Below are positions 51,683 through 60,595 of a stretch of 64,000 nucleotides of DNA, in pieces (the first letter of the stretch is position 1; every line of letters begins with the position of its first letter). The translations under genes and the position numbers were made by a program. The notes beneath the pieces were generated by a model. The model made no database searches, was not told the DNA's origin, and worked only from the letters and a program-made list of their open reading frames with translations. Source of the DNA: Bacteroidetes bacterium UBA4416 (lineage in GTDB: Bacteria; Bacteroidota; Bacteroidia; B-17B0; Aurantibacillaceae); assembly GCA_002390745.1 (NCBI GenBank), contig DGQK01000012.1, positions 62,001-126,000 on the forward strand. The letters run 5' to 3'.

Positions 51683-52660
51683 TTGCTGAAACTTACCGAA
51701 CTCAATAATGACCAGGTCAATTACGCCAATATCGGCCTGATGCTGCTTTCCTGCGTGGTGGCGTTTATTCTGCCCTTCGAGCTCTTCCTGTTCTCTTATG
51801 CGGTGCTGGGGCCATTGCACTACCTCACGGAGATCGGCTGGCTGCATAAGAAAAACTATTTTACCAAAGGCAAATACGATTTTATAGCCCTGGCTTTTCT
51901 TTGCGTGCTGGTGTTTTATTTTTCCCTTGTGCGCCCGGTCAAAAGCGACACACTGGTGCCTAACATCATAACCTTCGGGCTTGTGATCGCTGCTGTTTTT
52001 GTATTTGTAAAGGATAACCTTTACCGGGCGGCCTTGTGTGTGCTGGCGCTGGTGGGGCTTGCCACGGCTAAATTCGGCAATTATTATTTCATGTGGATCG
52101 GGGTGTTCCTGCCCACGATCATCCACGTATTTGTATTTACCTGGGCATTCATGCTCTATGGTGTACTCAAGAACAAATCGCTTTCGGGCTACCTATCCAT
52201 CATCGCCCTGTTGCTCATCGGCTTTTCCTTTTTTGTGATCACGGCGCCGCAGCTGCAATACCAGGTTTCAGACTACGTGGGTAAGAGCTACGAACTGTTC
52301 AGCCTGCTCAACAAGTACCTGATCGCCATCTTTGGGCTCACGCCATCCATCGACGATACGACAGTGTTTCATACCAATGCGGGCTTCATCATCATGCGCT
52401 TCATTGCCTTTGCCTACACCTACCATTACCTGAACTGGTTCTCCAAAACCTCCGTCATCAAGTGGCACCTGGTTCCTAAAAAAACACTCCTCATCACCCT
52501 TGGCTTATGGATCTTTTCTGTAGCCCTGTACCTTGTAGATTATGGGATTGGCCTGAAGGCACTTTATTTTCTAAGCTTTTTGCATGTTTTTCTCGAATTC
52601 CCGCTCAATATCACCTCTTTCCAGGGCATCTTCAAATCCGTGTTTTCTTTCAGGAAATAG
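51683..52660 (+). CDS. Polytopic membrane protein of unknown function
   Basis: A 325-residue membrane protein with about nine hydrophobic segments. Histidines lie at membrane borders in GPLHYLTE, PTIIHVFVF, AYTYHYLNW and LHVFLEFPLN, a spacing that could bind a metal or cofactor, but no named family is recognisable. The start is a TTG at 51683; an in-frame TAA lies five codons upstream and no ATG intervenes, so TTG or a nearby internal start is used. The MCE protein gene follows 61 bases later. Confidence 0.6.
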   Translation: MLKLTELNNDQVNYANIGLMLLSCVVAFILPFELFLFSYAVLGPLHYLTEIGWLHKKNYFTKGKYDFIALAFLCVLVFYFSLVRPVKSDTLVPNIITFGLVIAAVFVFVKDNLYRAALCVLALVGLATAKFGNYYFMWIGVFLPTIIHVFVFTWAFMLYGVLKNKSLSGYLSIIALLLIGFSFFVITAPQLQYQVSDYVGKSYELFSLLNKYLIAIFGLTPSIDDTTVFHTNAGFIIMRFIAFAYTYHYLNWFSKTSVIKWHLVPKKTLLITLGLWIFSVALYLVDYGIGLKALYFLSFLHVFLEFPLNITSFQGIFKSVFSFRK

Positions 52661-52721
52661 CCCGCTACAGGGCGCTTTTCAATAAAAATATGTATATTAG
52701 TCACTTCAAAAAACAAGTTTT

Positions 52722-53732
52722 GTGAAGATTTCCAAAGAATTAAAGATCGGCGTTGTTGTTACCGCGGCGATAGGATTATTTATATACGGTTTCAACTACC
52801 TGAAGGGAAGTAATTTATTCAGCCACAAATACGTCCTCTATGCCGTTTATCCCGAGATCGACGGCCTGATTGAGGCCAACCCTTTATTGGTAAACGGCTT
52901 CAAAGTAGGGCAGATCAACGAGATCTCGCTTACCCAGGATAAAAACGGAAAATACCAGGTGCTCGTAACCTTTTTGCTGACGGAGGACATAAAGATTCCA
53001 AAAAACTCGGTAGCAAGGGCTGTGAGCTCCGATCTGCTGGGCTCCAAAGCGGTAGAGATCATTTACAGCGACGAAACAACCTTTGTGGAATCGGGCGATA
53101 CCCTGCGCGCCGAGTCGGAAGAGGGAATTAAAACGGCAGTGAGCAAACAGTTAGCCCCTTTGCAGAAAAAGGCGGAGAGCCTGATCTCGTCAATGGATTC
53201 GGTCATGACGGTTGTAAGCGGTATTCTCAATACCAAAACCCGCGACAACCTCGACAAATCGTTTGAAAGCATCAAGAAAGCCATCCAAAGCCTGGAGCAA
53301 ACGGCGTATAAGCTGGATGACCTGATGGCCTCAGAAAAAGCCAGGATCTCGGCGATCCTCATCAAGCTCAATAACCTGGCTACCATGCTGGATAATGACA
53401 AGCACAAGATCGACAACATCATTACCAATTTCAGCTCCATGTCCGACAGCCTCGCCAAATCGAACCTGAAAAGCGCTGTGAACAATGCCGACAAGACTTT
53501 GAAGGAGCTGAGCGAGGTGGTGGCCCAGATCAACAGCGGAAACGGAACGCTCGGCAAGCTCATCAAAAACGACTCTTTGTATAAGAACCTTACCAGCGCC
53601 AGCGCCGACCTCGATAAGCTCCTGATCGACCTGAAAGCGCGTCCGGGACGCTATATCCACATTTCTGTATTCGGCTCGAAAGACAGGCATAAAGACGACG
53701 AGTCGCGCCCCGGCGCGACGGCAAAACCATAA
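52722..53732 (+). CDS. MCE-domain (MlaD-type) lipid-transport protein
   Basis: A 336-residue protein with an N-terminal membrane anchor (about 8-25) and one MCE domain (~40-120, with ANPLLVNGFKVGQI and the KNSVARAVSSDLLGSKAVEI segment). A long heptad-rich helical region (~140-290) and a disordered basic tail follow. Such proteins bridge inner and outer membrane and carry phospholipids for an ABC system. The permease and ATPase of that type are at 60954-62452, eight kilobases away. Start is GTG at 52722. Confidence 0.88.
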   Translation: MKISKELKIGVVVTAAIGLFIYGFNYLKGSNLFSHKYVLYAVYPEIDGLIEANPLLVNGFKVGQINEISLTQDKNGKYQVLVTFLLTEDIKIPKNSVARAVSSDLLGSKAVEIIYSDETTFVESGDTLRAESEEGIKTAVSKQLAPLQKKAESLISSMDSVMTVVSGILNTKTRDNLDKSFESIKKAIQSLEQTAYKLDDLMASEKARISAILIKLNNLATMLDNDKHKIDNIITNFSSMSDSLAKSNLKSAVNNADKTLKELSEVVAQINSGNGTLGKLIKNDSLYKNLTSASADLDKLLIDLKARPGRYIHISVFGSKDRHKDDESRPGATAKP

Positions 53733-53743
53733 ATTTTTTTACC

Positions 53744-55072
53744 ATGATGATTTCCATTATCCTATTCGCTATACTCCTGATCGTTGGCAGTACGTTCTTT
53801 TTTCTGAATTCAAAAAAGATCCGCCGCAACATTTTATTGGGTAAAGATATTTCCATTACCGATAACCGGGGCGAGCGCCTTAAAGTGATGACGCTGGTAG
53901 CCTTCGGCCAGAAGAAAATGTTCGCCAGGCCCATTCCGGCTATTCTGCACCTGTTCCTGTACGCCGCCTTTGTGATCACCCAGGTAGAGTTACTGGAAAT
54001 TATCTTCGACGGATTATCCGGCCATCACAGGGCTTTCAGGGCACTACTCGGCGGCTTTTATACCTTTGTGCTGAGCTTCATTGAGATCCTTTCGGTACTG
54101 GCCTTTGTCGGCACCATCGCGTTTTTATCAAGAAGGAATTTACTGAAAGTGCCGCGCCTGGTGAAGAGCGAGCTCAACGGCTGGCCAAAGCTCGACGCCA
54201 ATCTGATCCTGATCGGTGAGCTGACCTTATTGTGTTTCATCTGCATGATGAACGGCGCAGACGAAGTGCTGTATGCAAGAGGAGCCTCGCACGCCCAAAA
54301 CCTCGGCGATGGATCTTTAGGCCTGGCGGTTACCAGTCATTTAGGGCCATTGCTTTTCGGAGGCCTGTCTACCGAAACCCTGCACATTGTGGAACGCGTG
54401 GGCTGGTGGGGGCACATCATCATTGTATTCGCATTCCTCAATTACCTGCCTTTCTCGAAGCACCTGCACATTTTGCTGGCCTTCCCGAATACCTTTTTCT
54501 CAAATTTAAAACCGAAAGGGCAGTTCAAAAACTTGTTTGAGGTAACGGATGTGGTGAAACCTAATTTCGATCCTTCCTATCAGCCGGTGCTTGATCCGAA
54601 TGCGCATATTAAGTTCGGCGCTAAGGATGTGATGGACCTGAACTGGAAGCAATTGCTGGATGCATACTCCTGCACCGAGTGCGGGCGCTGTACGGCAGCC
54701 TGCCCGCAGAATATCACAGGCAAGGCGCTTTCGCCGCGGAAGATCATGATGGATACCCGCGACCGACTGGTGGAAGTCGGAAAAAACATCGATGCCAACA
54801 AAGGCACGTTTGTGGACGATGGCAAGTCGTTGCTGGGCGATTACATCAAGCATGAAGAGATCTGGGCCTGCAATACCTGCAATGCCTGTGTTCAGGAATG
54901 CCCGGTGAATATTGATCCTTTGGCGATTATCATGGACCTGCGCCAGCAGTTGGTATTGGAGCAAAGCTCGGCGCCGAATGAGCTGAACGGGATGTTCACC
55001 AACCTGGAGAACAATGGTGCGCCATGGCAGTTTAGCCCTGCCGACCGTGCCAATTGGATTCATGAGCAGTAG
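53744..55072 (+). CDS. Membrane-bound [4Fe-4S] protein, HdrC-like
   Basis: A 442-residue protein. Residues 1-260 carry several membrane segments (about 2-22, 68-92, 100-128, 168-188, 226-244); the C-terminal part has two 4Fe-4S motifs, CTECGRCTAACP (~308) and CNTCNACVQECP (~376), as in the HdrC subunit of heterodisulfide-reductase-like complexes. The partner with two CCG domains is at 55578. Together they would pass electrons between the membrane quinone pool and a soluble partner; the natural substrate is unknown. A four-helix-bundle gene is inserted between them. Confidence 0.85.
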   Translation: MMISIILFAILLIVGSTFFFLNSKKIRRNILLGKDISITDNRGERLKVMTLVAFGQKKMFARPIPAILHLFLYAAFVITQVELLEIIFDGLSGHHRAFRALLGGFYTFVLSFIEILSVLAFVGTIAFLSRRNLLKVPRLVKSELNGWPKLDANLILIGELTLLCFICMMNGADEVLYARGASHAQNLGDGSLGLAVTSHLGPLLFGGLSTETLHIVERVGWWGHIIIVFAFLNYLPFSKHLHILLAFPNTFFSNLKPKGQFKNLFEVTDVVKPNFDPSYQPVLDPNAHIKFGAKDVMDLNWKQLLDAYSCTECGRCTAACPQNITGKALSPRKIMMDTRDRLVEVGKNIDANKGTFVDDGKSLLGDYIKHEEIWACNTCNACVQECPVNIDPLAIIMDLRQQLVLEQSSAPNELNGMFTNLENNGAPWQFSPADRANWIHEQ

Positions 55073-55165
55073 AAATAGTAGTGAGGGGAAAGTGGGCAGC
55101 AGGCAGCGAGCGATTTAGCAAAAAGCAAACAGGTAATAGTTGAAAGAAAGTAACATATCTATAGA

Positions 55166-55552
55166 ATGAGTAATCAGGGGTATAAAGATTTGGTCGTATA
55201 TAAAAAAGCTTATAGCGCTGCTATGGCTATTTTTAAGGAGTCGAAATCATTCCCAAAAGAAGAGCTTTATTCTTTGACGGATCAGATCAGAAGATCGTCG
55301 CGTTCGGTTTGCGCTAATATGGCTGAGGGCTACAGGAAGAGAATATATCCAAAGCACTTTGTCTCTAAACTGAGCGACTCAGATGGAGAATGCGCAGAAA
55401 CAATGGTGCATCTTGATTTTGCAAAAGATTGCGGATATATGAGTAAAGAAACACATCAATTAATTATAGAAGAATATTTACAAATAGGAAAAATGTTAGG
55501 TAGTATGATGAATTCACCGGAAAAATTTGCGGCGAAGAAAACTGCCAACTGA
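55166..55552 (+). CDS. Four-helix-bundle protein (S23 / 23S-IVP type)
   Basis: A 128-residue protein of the TIGR02436-type four-helix-bundle family, first noticed as proteins encoded in intervening sequences of 23S rRNA genes. Diagnostic: YKDLVVYKKAYSAAMAIF, TDQIRRSSRSVCANMAEGYR, and a C-terminal helix LIIEEYLQIGKMLGSMM. Base composition is visibly more AT-rich than its neighbours. It lies between two genes that normally pair (HdrC-like and HdrB-like), which suggests a later insertion. Function unknown; proposed roles in RNA binding are unproven. Confidence 0.9.
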   Translation: MSNQGYKDLVVYKKAYSAAMAIFKESKSFPKEELYSLTDQIRRSSRSVCANMAEGYRKRIYPKHFVSKLSDSDGECAETMVHLDFAKDCGYMSKETHQLIIEEYLQIGKMLGSMMNSPEKFAAKKTAN

Positions 55553-55577
55553 CTTTCTGCTAACTTAAATACTTATT

Positions 55578-56366
55578 ATGGATGCATTAAAAGTTCCAAC
55601 CATGCAGGAAAAGATTGCCAGGGGTGAAACACCGGACATTTTGTTCTGGGTGGGTTGTTCGGGCAGCTTTGACGACAGGGCGAAAAAAATCACGAAGGCC
55701 ATTGTGCGTATCTTAAACCATGTGGGGGCCAACTTTGCAGTTCTCGGTGTCGAGGAATCCTGCACAGGTGATCCCGCCAAGCGCGCAGGCAATGAGTTCC
55801 TGTTCCAGATGCAGGCCATGCAGAACATCACTGTTCTGAACGGCTATGACGTGAAAAAGATCGTTACCGGATGTCCGCATTGTTTTAATACGATCAAGAA
55901 CGAATACCCGGAGCTGGGAGGAAAATATGAAGTGATTCATCACACGCAGCTGGTACAGCAGCTCATCGACGAAGGAAAGCTGAAAGTGCAGGGCGGGCAA
56001 TTCAAGGGAAAGAAGATCGTGTACCACGATCCTTGCTACCTGGGCCGTGCCAACGATGTGTATGAGGCGCCACGGGAAGTCATCCGGAAACTGGATGTGG
56101 AGCTGGCGGAAATGAAGCGCAGCCGCGAAAAAGGTTTATGCTGCGGCGCTGGTGGAGCGCAGATGTTTAAGGAAGCGGAGAAAGGGACCAAAGAGGTGAA
56201 CGTGGAGCGGGCGGAAGAAGCCCTTTCGCATAACCCGGATGTGATCGCTGTAGGCTGCCCCTTCTGCAATACCATGATGACCGATGGGGTGAAACATTTC
56301 AACAAAGAAGATAAAACGAAAGTGCTGGACGTGGCAGAGCTGATCGCTTCGGCCAACGAGCTTTAA
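55578..56366 (+). CDS. CCG-domain iron-sulfur protein, HdrB-like
   Basis: A 262-residue soluble protein with two cysteine-rich (CCG) domains: WVGCSGSFDDRAKK and VTGCPHCFNTI in the first, HDPCYLGRAN and the diagnostic GLCCGAGGAQMF plus GCPFCNTMM in the second. This is the HdrB/LutA-type catalytic subunit that binds a noncubane [4Fe-4S] cluster. It should work with the membrane HdrC-like protein at 53744. A TPR lipoprotein gene follows 39 bases later. Confidence 0.88.
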   Translation: MDALKVPTMQEKIARGETPDILFWVGCSGSFDDRAKKITKAIVRILNHVGANFAVLGVEESCTGDPAKRAGNEFLFQMQAMQNITVLNGYDVKKIVTGCPHCFNTIKNEYPELGGKYEVIHHTQLVQQLIDEGKLKVQGGQFKGKKIVYHDPCYLGRANDVYEAPREVIRKLDVELAEMKRSREKGLCCGAGGAQMFKEAEKGTKEVNVERAEEALSHNPDVIAVGCPFCNTMMTDGVKHFNKEDKTKVLDVAELIASANEL

Positions 56367-56405
56367 GCCTTTACTCATCCCCTTTACTTTATTAAACATA
56401 TCCGA

Positions 56406-57443
56406 ATGAGATCAGTTCTTATCTATCTGTTTGCCGCCTTTTGTGTGATATACCTGGGCAGTTGCCGGCCATCCACATCTGCTGCCGACGAAAAGCAATC
56501 CAGGCACCTCGACTCGATCACGGCTATCATCAACTCGCCGGAGCTGAAGGCCCTGAATCAAAAGATTCTCGACAACCCAAATGATGCAGGACTTTACCAT
56601 GAGCGGGCCAAAGTATTATTGCAGCTGAAGCAGCTCGAAGAGGCCATCAACGATGCCAAGCGCTCCCTGCGCATCGACAGCACGAAAGCAGAATATTACA
56701 TTACGGAAGCAGATATTTTTTTCGCAGCCAATCAAACGCGTAATGCCAAAGATGTGCTCGAAAAAATCGTGTTGAAGTTTCCGGAAAACACGGAAGGTTT
56801 GCTGAAACTGGGCGAGCTGTTCTTTTATGTGAAACAATATGAGAATGCTTTCGCGGCTATCAACAAGGCGCTGAAAATAAACCAGAACCTGGCACAGGCC
56901 TATTACCTGAAAGGCAGTATCTATAAAGAAACGGGTGATACCGCCAAAGCTATTTCCAGCCTCGAAACGGCGGTAGAGCAGGATAATAAGAACTATGGGG
57001 CTTTCCTTCACCTCGGGATGATTTACGGAGCGCGGAAAAATACCATTGCCGTCGAATATTACGATAATGCTATACGAATCAATCCTACGGCCGAAGTATT
57101 TTACGCCAAGGCCAAACTCATGCAAGACCTGGGCAGATTTGATGAAGCTGTGGCCATATACGAGCAGATCCTGAAAGGAGATCCGCAGAATGAGTTTTCG
57201 TTGTACAACCTGGGAGCGATTCACCTGGAGGTGAAAAAAGATCCGTCCAAAGCGCTGGATTATTTCTCGAAAGCCATTGCCGTCAATCCTAAATACGCAG
57301 AAGCGTATTTTGCAAGAGGCGTGTGTTACGAAGAGCTGAAAGAAAAAAAGAACGCCTACGAAGATTACACCACCTGCCTCAGGCTGAAGCCGAACTACGA
57401 GCCGGCAGTGGATGCGCTCAATGCACTGGGTAAGGCAGATTAA
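56406..57443 (+). CDS. TPR-repeat lipoprotein
   Basis: A 345-residue envelope protein. Lipoprotein signal with IYLGSC (Cys at residue ~20), then about eight TPR repeats in tandem (DAGLYHERAKVLLQLKQLEEA, shown here as YHERAKVLLQLKQLEEA, through LAQAYYLKGSIYKETGD and KYAEAYFARGVCYEELK). TPR lipoproteins scaffold envelope complexes in Bacteroidota; the partner is unknown. It follows the iron-sulfur gene closely and may be co-transcribed. Confidence 0.8.
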   Translation: MRSVLIYLFAAFCVIYLGSCRPSTSAADEKQSRHLDSITAIINSPELKALNQKILDNPNDAGLYHERAKVLLQLKQLEEAINDAKRSLRIDSTKAEYYITEADIFFAANQTRNAKDVLEKIVLKFPENTEGLLKLGELFFYVKQYENAFAAINKALKINQNLAQAYYLKGSIYKETGDTAKAISSLETAVEQDNKNYGAFLHLGMIYGARKNTIAVEYYDNAIRINPTAEVFYAKAKLMQDLGRFDEAVAIYEQILKGDPQNEFSLYNLGAIHLEVKKDPSKALDYFSKAIAVNPKYAEAYFARGVCYEELKEKKNAYEDYTTCLRLKPNYEPAVDALNALGKAD

Positions 57444-57521
57444 CGGTTTCGTTTCTTTTTGCTGCGCAGGTAGAAAAGCAGTGCCTTGAATACCTTTGGA
57501 ATTTGCTTTACCATTTTCAAC

Positions 57522-58097
57522 ATGGAACATAAACTGATCGCCTACTTCTCGCGGTTTTCAAGCTTTACGCAGGAAGAAGCCCGGGCCCTGAAGGATAGCA
57601 TGCTCATTAAGACACTTGAAAAGGGCTCCTTTCTTCTGAAAGAAGGGCAAGCCAATAAGGCTTCCTATTTTGTGCTGAATGGCTTGGTACGTCAGTACAG
57701 GCTTATAAACGGAGAAGAAGTAACCACCGCGTTTTACACGGAAGAGCAATGGATCATCTCCCTGACAGCTTTTACAGAGGATACAGCCGCTACGGATTAC
57801 CTGATTTGCGATGAAGAGACGACGGTGGTGATTGGCAATGAAGAAAAAGCTCAGAAGCTGTTCCGCGACTTTCCGCGCTTTGAAACCATTTCGAGGGCTG
57901 TGATGGAAACCGTATTTGCAGAGCAGCAGAAAACCATGATGTATCACCTCACCGCCGGCCCGGAGGAAAAATACCGCCGCCTGCTGGAAACCAGGCCCGG
58001 CCTCGTACAGCGTGTGCCGCAATACCAGCTCGCCAGTTACATCGGTGTGAAACCCGAATCGCTGAGCCGGATCCGGAAACGCATGGCCCGGCAATAA
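57522..58097 (+). CDS. Crp/Fnr-family transcription regulator
   Basis: A 191-residue regulator. ATG at 57522 (MEHKLIAYFSRF); a TTG 36 bases upstream is in frame but less likely. Residues ~20-120 form a cyclic-nucleotide-binding-type beta barrel (LEKGSFLLKEGQANKASYFV, shown as KGSFLLKEGQANKASYF; LNGLVRQYRL) and the end has a helix-turn-helix (VPQYQLASYIGVKPESLSRI). No Cys cluster is seen for a Fnr-type iron-sulfur sensor. The metallo-beta-lactamase gene starts 32 bases downstream, so it may regulate it or share its transcript. Confidence 0.85.
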   Translation: MEHKLIAYFSRFSSFTQEEARALKDSMLIKTLEKGSFLLKEGQANKASYFVLNGLVRQYRLINGEEVTTAFYTEEQWIISLTAFTEDTAATDYLICDEETTVVIGNEEKAQKLFRDFPRFETISRAVMETVFAEQQKTMMYHLTAGPEEKYRRLLETRPGLVQRVPQYQLASYIGVKPESLSRIRKRMARQ

Positions 58098-58129
58098 TCT
58101 TTTCTCTCACGAATCTCATACATAAAAAA

Positions 58130-58888
58130 ATGAATCTTATTCTGAAAACGCTTTGGATGAGCGCTCTCTCACTGGTAGCTTTAACCTCTGATGCTCAGGC
58201 AAAGAGCAGCTTCAAAGCCAAAGAAGTCTACCACTCCAAAGAGTTAACCATCACTCAGATCAGCGAAAATGCTTTCGAGCATACTTCCTTCAAACAGACC
58301 AACGATTTCGGCAATGTCCCCTGCAACGGCCTTGTGGTACAAAACAGCCATGAAGCCATAGTTTTCGATACGCCCACCAACGACAAGAGCGCGGAAGAGC
58401 TGATTGCCTGGATCAACGAAACCCTCCATTGTAAGATAAAGGCTGTTATCCCAACGCATTTCCACGACGATTGCCTGGGAGGGCTCCATGCGTTTCACCA
58501 GCATCATATTCCGTCTTATGCCTCTTTCAGAACCATTGATCTGGCCACCAGAGATCATGCAGCTGTTCCTGAAAACGGGTTTAAGGATTCCCTGGTGTTG
58601 AACGTCGGGGATGAACGTGTGATCGCCACATTTTTCGGAGAAGGGCATACCAAAGACAATACCGTTGGCTATTTTCCCGGCGAAAAGATCCTGTTTGGCG
58701 GTTGCCTGGTCAAAGAGCTGGATGCCGGCAAAGGGTATCTGGGCGATGCAAATGTGGCGGCCTGGCCTGCTACCGTTGATGCTGTGAAGAAGGCTTACCC
58801 GGATGTGAGGATCGTGGTTCCGGGGCATGGCGCTTACGGGAACAAAGCATTGCTGGATTATACGATCCGGTTATTCAAGGCTCCGTAA
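58130..58888 (+). CDS. Subclass B1 metallo-beta-lactamase
   Basis: A 252-residue periplasmic zinc hydrolase, with a signal peptide of ~22 residues (LVALTSDAQA). The complete B1 zinc-binding set is present: His110, His112 and Asp114 in HFHDDCLGGL, His173 in GEGHTKDNTV, Cys192 in GGCLVKEL and His233 in PGHGAYGN. These correspond to the standard His116/118, Asp120, His196, Cys221 and His263. Enzymes of this group hydrolyse penicillins, cephalosporins and carbapenems, and intrinsic B1 enzymes occur on Bacteroidota chromosomes. Activity range cannot be read from sequence. It follows a Crp/Fnr gene by 32 bases and is convergent with rpsP. No mobile element flanks it. Confidence 0.9.
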   Translation: MNLILKTLWMSALSLVALTSDAQAKSSFKAKEVYHSKELTITQISENAFEHTSFKQTNDFGNVPCNGLVVQNSHEAIVFDTPTNDKSAEELIAWINETLHCKIKAVIPTHFHDDCLGGLHAFHQHHIPSYASFRTIDLATRDHAAVPENGFKDSLVLNVGDERVIATFFGEGHTKDNTVGYFPGEKILFGGCLVKELDAGKGYLGDANVAAWPATVDAVKKAYPDVRIVVPGHGAYGNKALLDYTIRLFKAP

Positions 58889-58917
58889 GGAATAGAAGCG
58901 ATGCTGCAAGGGGAAAC

Positions 58918-58945
58918 AAAAAACCCCGCAACTTTCGTAACGGGG
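58918..58945 (-). terminator. Rho-independent terminator after rpsP
   Basis: On the minus strand CCCCG and CGGGG arms (58940-58944 with 58923-58927) form a stem whose 3' side runs into a T-run (A-run 58917-58922 on the plus strand). It sits 25 bases past the rpsP stop and may also stop readthrough from the lactamase side. Confidence 0.7.
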
Positions 58946-58969
58946 CTTCCTGCGTTATTTAATTTAAAC

Positions 58970-59494
58970 TTATGCTTCTGTGTTTTCTGATGCTTCCGCT
59001 GTGTTTTCAGCTTCAGGAGCAGTTTCTTCAGCAGCTGGCGTGTTTTTAGCAGCAATTTTAGCCGCTTTCGCTTCTTTAGCTGCTTTTTCAGCTTTTAATT
59101 TGTCTTCAGCCGCTTTTTTAGCGCCGGTAGATAAGTCATCTTTTTTAGAGTTGATTTTTCCTGCTTTGGTATCTAACCATTTAGCAAAACGCTCTTCAAC
59201 CTGTGCTTCGGTTAAAGCACCTTTTTTAACACCGTCTAATAAGTGTTTTTTCATTAAAACACCTTTGTACGATAAAATTGCCCTGCAGGTATCTGTAGGA
59301 ACAGCACCGTTTTGTAACCATTTTAAGGTTGAATCAAAATTCAGGTCGATCGTTGCCGGGTTTGTGTTAGGATTGTAAACACCTAATTTTTCGATAAAAG
59401 CTCCGTCTCGTGGTGCACGACCATCCGCTGCTACTACGTGGAAAAACGCTGCGTCTTTCTTACCGTGTCTTTGTAGTCTAATCTTTACTGCCAT
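58970..59494 (-). CDS. rpsP: 30S ribosomal protein S16
   Basis: A 174-residue S16. The first ~80 residues (MAVKIRLQRHGKKDAAFF, VVAADGRAPRDGAFIEKLG, YNPNTNPA, then WLQNGAVPTDTCRAIL) are canonical. The remaining ~95 are an Ala/Lys/Glu-rich extension (AAEDKLKAEKAAKEAKAAK) typical of Bacteroidota S16, roughly double the usual length in other phyla. It binds the 5' domain of 16S rRNA during 30S assembly. A strong terminator follows the stop on the minus strand. It is not adjacent to rimM or trmD in this window. Confidence 0.95.
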   Translation of the reverse strand: MAVKIRLQRHGKKDAAFFHVVAADGRAPRDGAFIEKLGVYNPNTNPATIDLNFDSTLKWLQNGAVPTDTCRAILSYKGVLMKKHLLDGVKKGALTEAQVEERFAKWLDTKAGKINSKKDDLSTGAKKAAEDKLKAEKAAKEAKAAKIAAKNTPAAEETAPEAENTAEASENTEA

Positions 59495-59599
59495 TTTCTT
59501 GGTTTTTAAGTTTGGGCTGCAAATATCGGTAATTTTATTTAATCAACATCCTGCTTTTAAAAAATATTTTTATAAATGCCTATATATCATTAATTTGAC

Positions 59600-59607
59600 T
59601 ATTTTTG
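59600..59607 (+). promoter_or_regulatory. Candidate -7 element for the universal stress protein gene
   Basis: TATTTTTG matches TAnnTTTG exactly, about 95 bases before the ATG at 59703, in an AT-rich intergenic gap. No clear -33 TTG. Confidence 0.35.
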
Positions 59608-59702
59608 TATGTTAAAATCAACAAGCTATTCCCTGCTTTACCGATCCTCGGGCTGGTTCTGTATGGGAACCAATTAGTTATCAGGCATTTAAAATAAAAT
59701 CT

Positions 59703-60530
59703 ATGAAATTACAAGAACGCGGCACTTTATTAATTCCTATTGACTTTACCGAACAATCCCTTTTAGCAATTAAGCAAGCTTATAATTTAGCAAAATATAC
59801 CCATTCCAAAATCATTTTGTTGCACACCTACGACAAAGTAGGAGAGGAGCGTTATGAGGACCTGAAAGCCCTCAGCAAGCAAACGCAGCAGGAAAGCGGT
59901 GTCCCTACCGAATTCATGAATGTGAAAGGCAATATATACACCGAGGTGCCGAGGATTGCGGAAGAAATAAAACCAGCCATTGTGATTGTAGGCCTCGAAA
60001 GCCACATGAGCTCCAAAAACATTGTAGGGGCCAGCGCTTCCAAAATGATCCGTGAATGCAAGTGCCCGGTGATCTCTATTCGCGGCAAAGAGCACAGGGA
60101 CGGCTGCGAGAATATTTTATTGCCGCTCGACCTGTCGAGGGAATCGCGCGAGAAAGTGGATGTGGCAGTACAATTTGCTCACTACTTCGGCGCTTCCATC
60201 CGTATCTTAGGCGTGTTCAGTCTGTCCGACAATGCCTACGAGAACCAGCTGCTCGCATACTCGCATCAGGTAAAACAATACATCAAAGGAAAAGGCATTT
60301 CCTGTTCCAATAAATCCCTGGCCAGTGATAAGGTTGCCGAAACGGTGGTAGAATACGCCAACAAAATTGAGGCGGATCTCATCATCATCATGAATAAGCC
60401 AACCCTGAGCATCAAGGAATTTTTCAGCGGCACCGAGGCACAGAAAGTAGTAGATATCAGCAACCTCCCTGTGATGACCATCAACCCTGAGAAAAAAGAA
60501 AGCATGACCCACTTCGGGACAGGCTTCTAA
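59703..60530 (+). CDS. Universal stress protein, double-UspA type
   Basis: A 275-residue cytosolic protein with two UspA-like halves (~8-145 and ~148-270). The first starts GTLLIPIDFTEQSLLAIKQAY and later VGLESHMSSKNIVGASASK, shown in short; the second starts ENILLPLDLSRESREKVDV. ATP-binding G-x2-G-x9-G signatures are degenerate (GASASKMIRECKCPVI in the first half), so nucleotide binding is unsure. USPs of this class respond to stress or energy state. It is preceded by a promoter-like element and followed by a repeat element. Confidence 0.85.
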   Translation: MKLQERGTLLIPIDFTEQSLLAIKQAYNLAKYTHSKIILLHTYDKVGEERYEDLKALSKQTQQESGVPTEFMNVKGNIYTEVPRIAEEIKPAIVIVGLESHMSSKNIVGASASKMIRECKCPVISIRGKEHRDGCENILLPLDLSRESREKVDVAVQFAHYFGASIRILGVFSLSDNAYENQLLAYSHQVKQYIKGKGISCSNKSLASDKVAETVVEYANKIEADLIIIMNKPTLSIKEFFSGTEAQKVVDISNLPVMTINPEKKESMTHFGTGF

Positions 60531-60595
60531 TCTTATTCCTGTTTATATTAAATTACTGTTACGCTAAAGGAGCAATCACTTTGCTGTATCATTTC

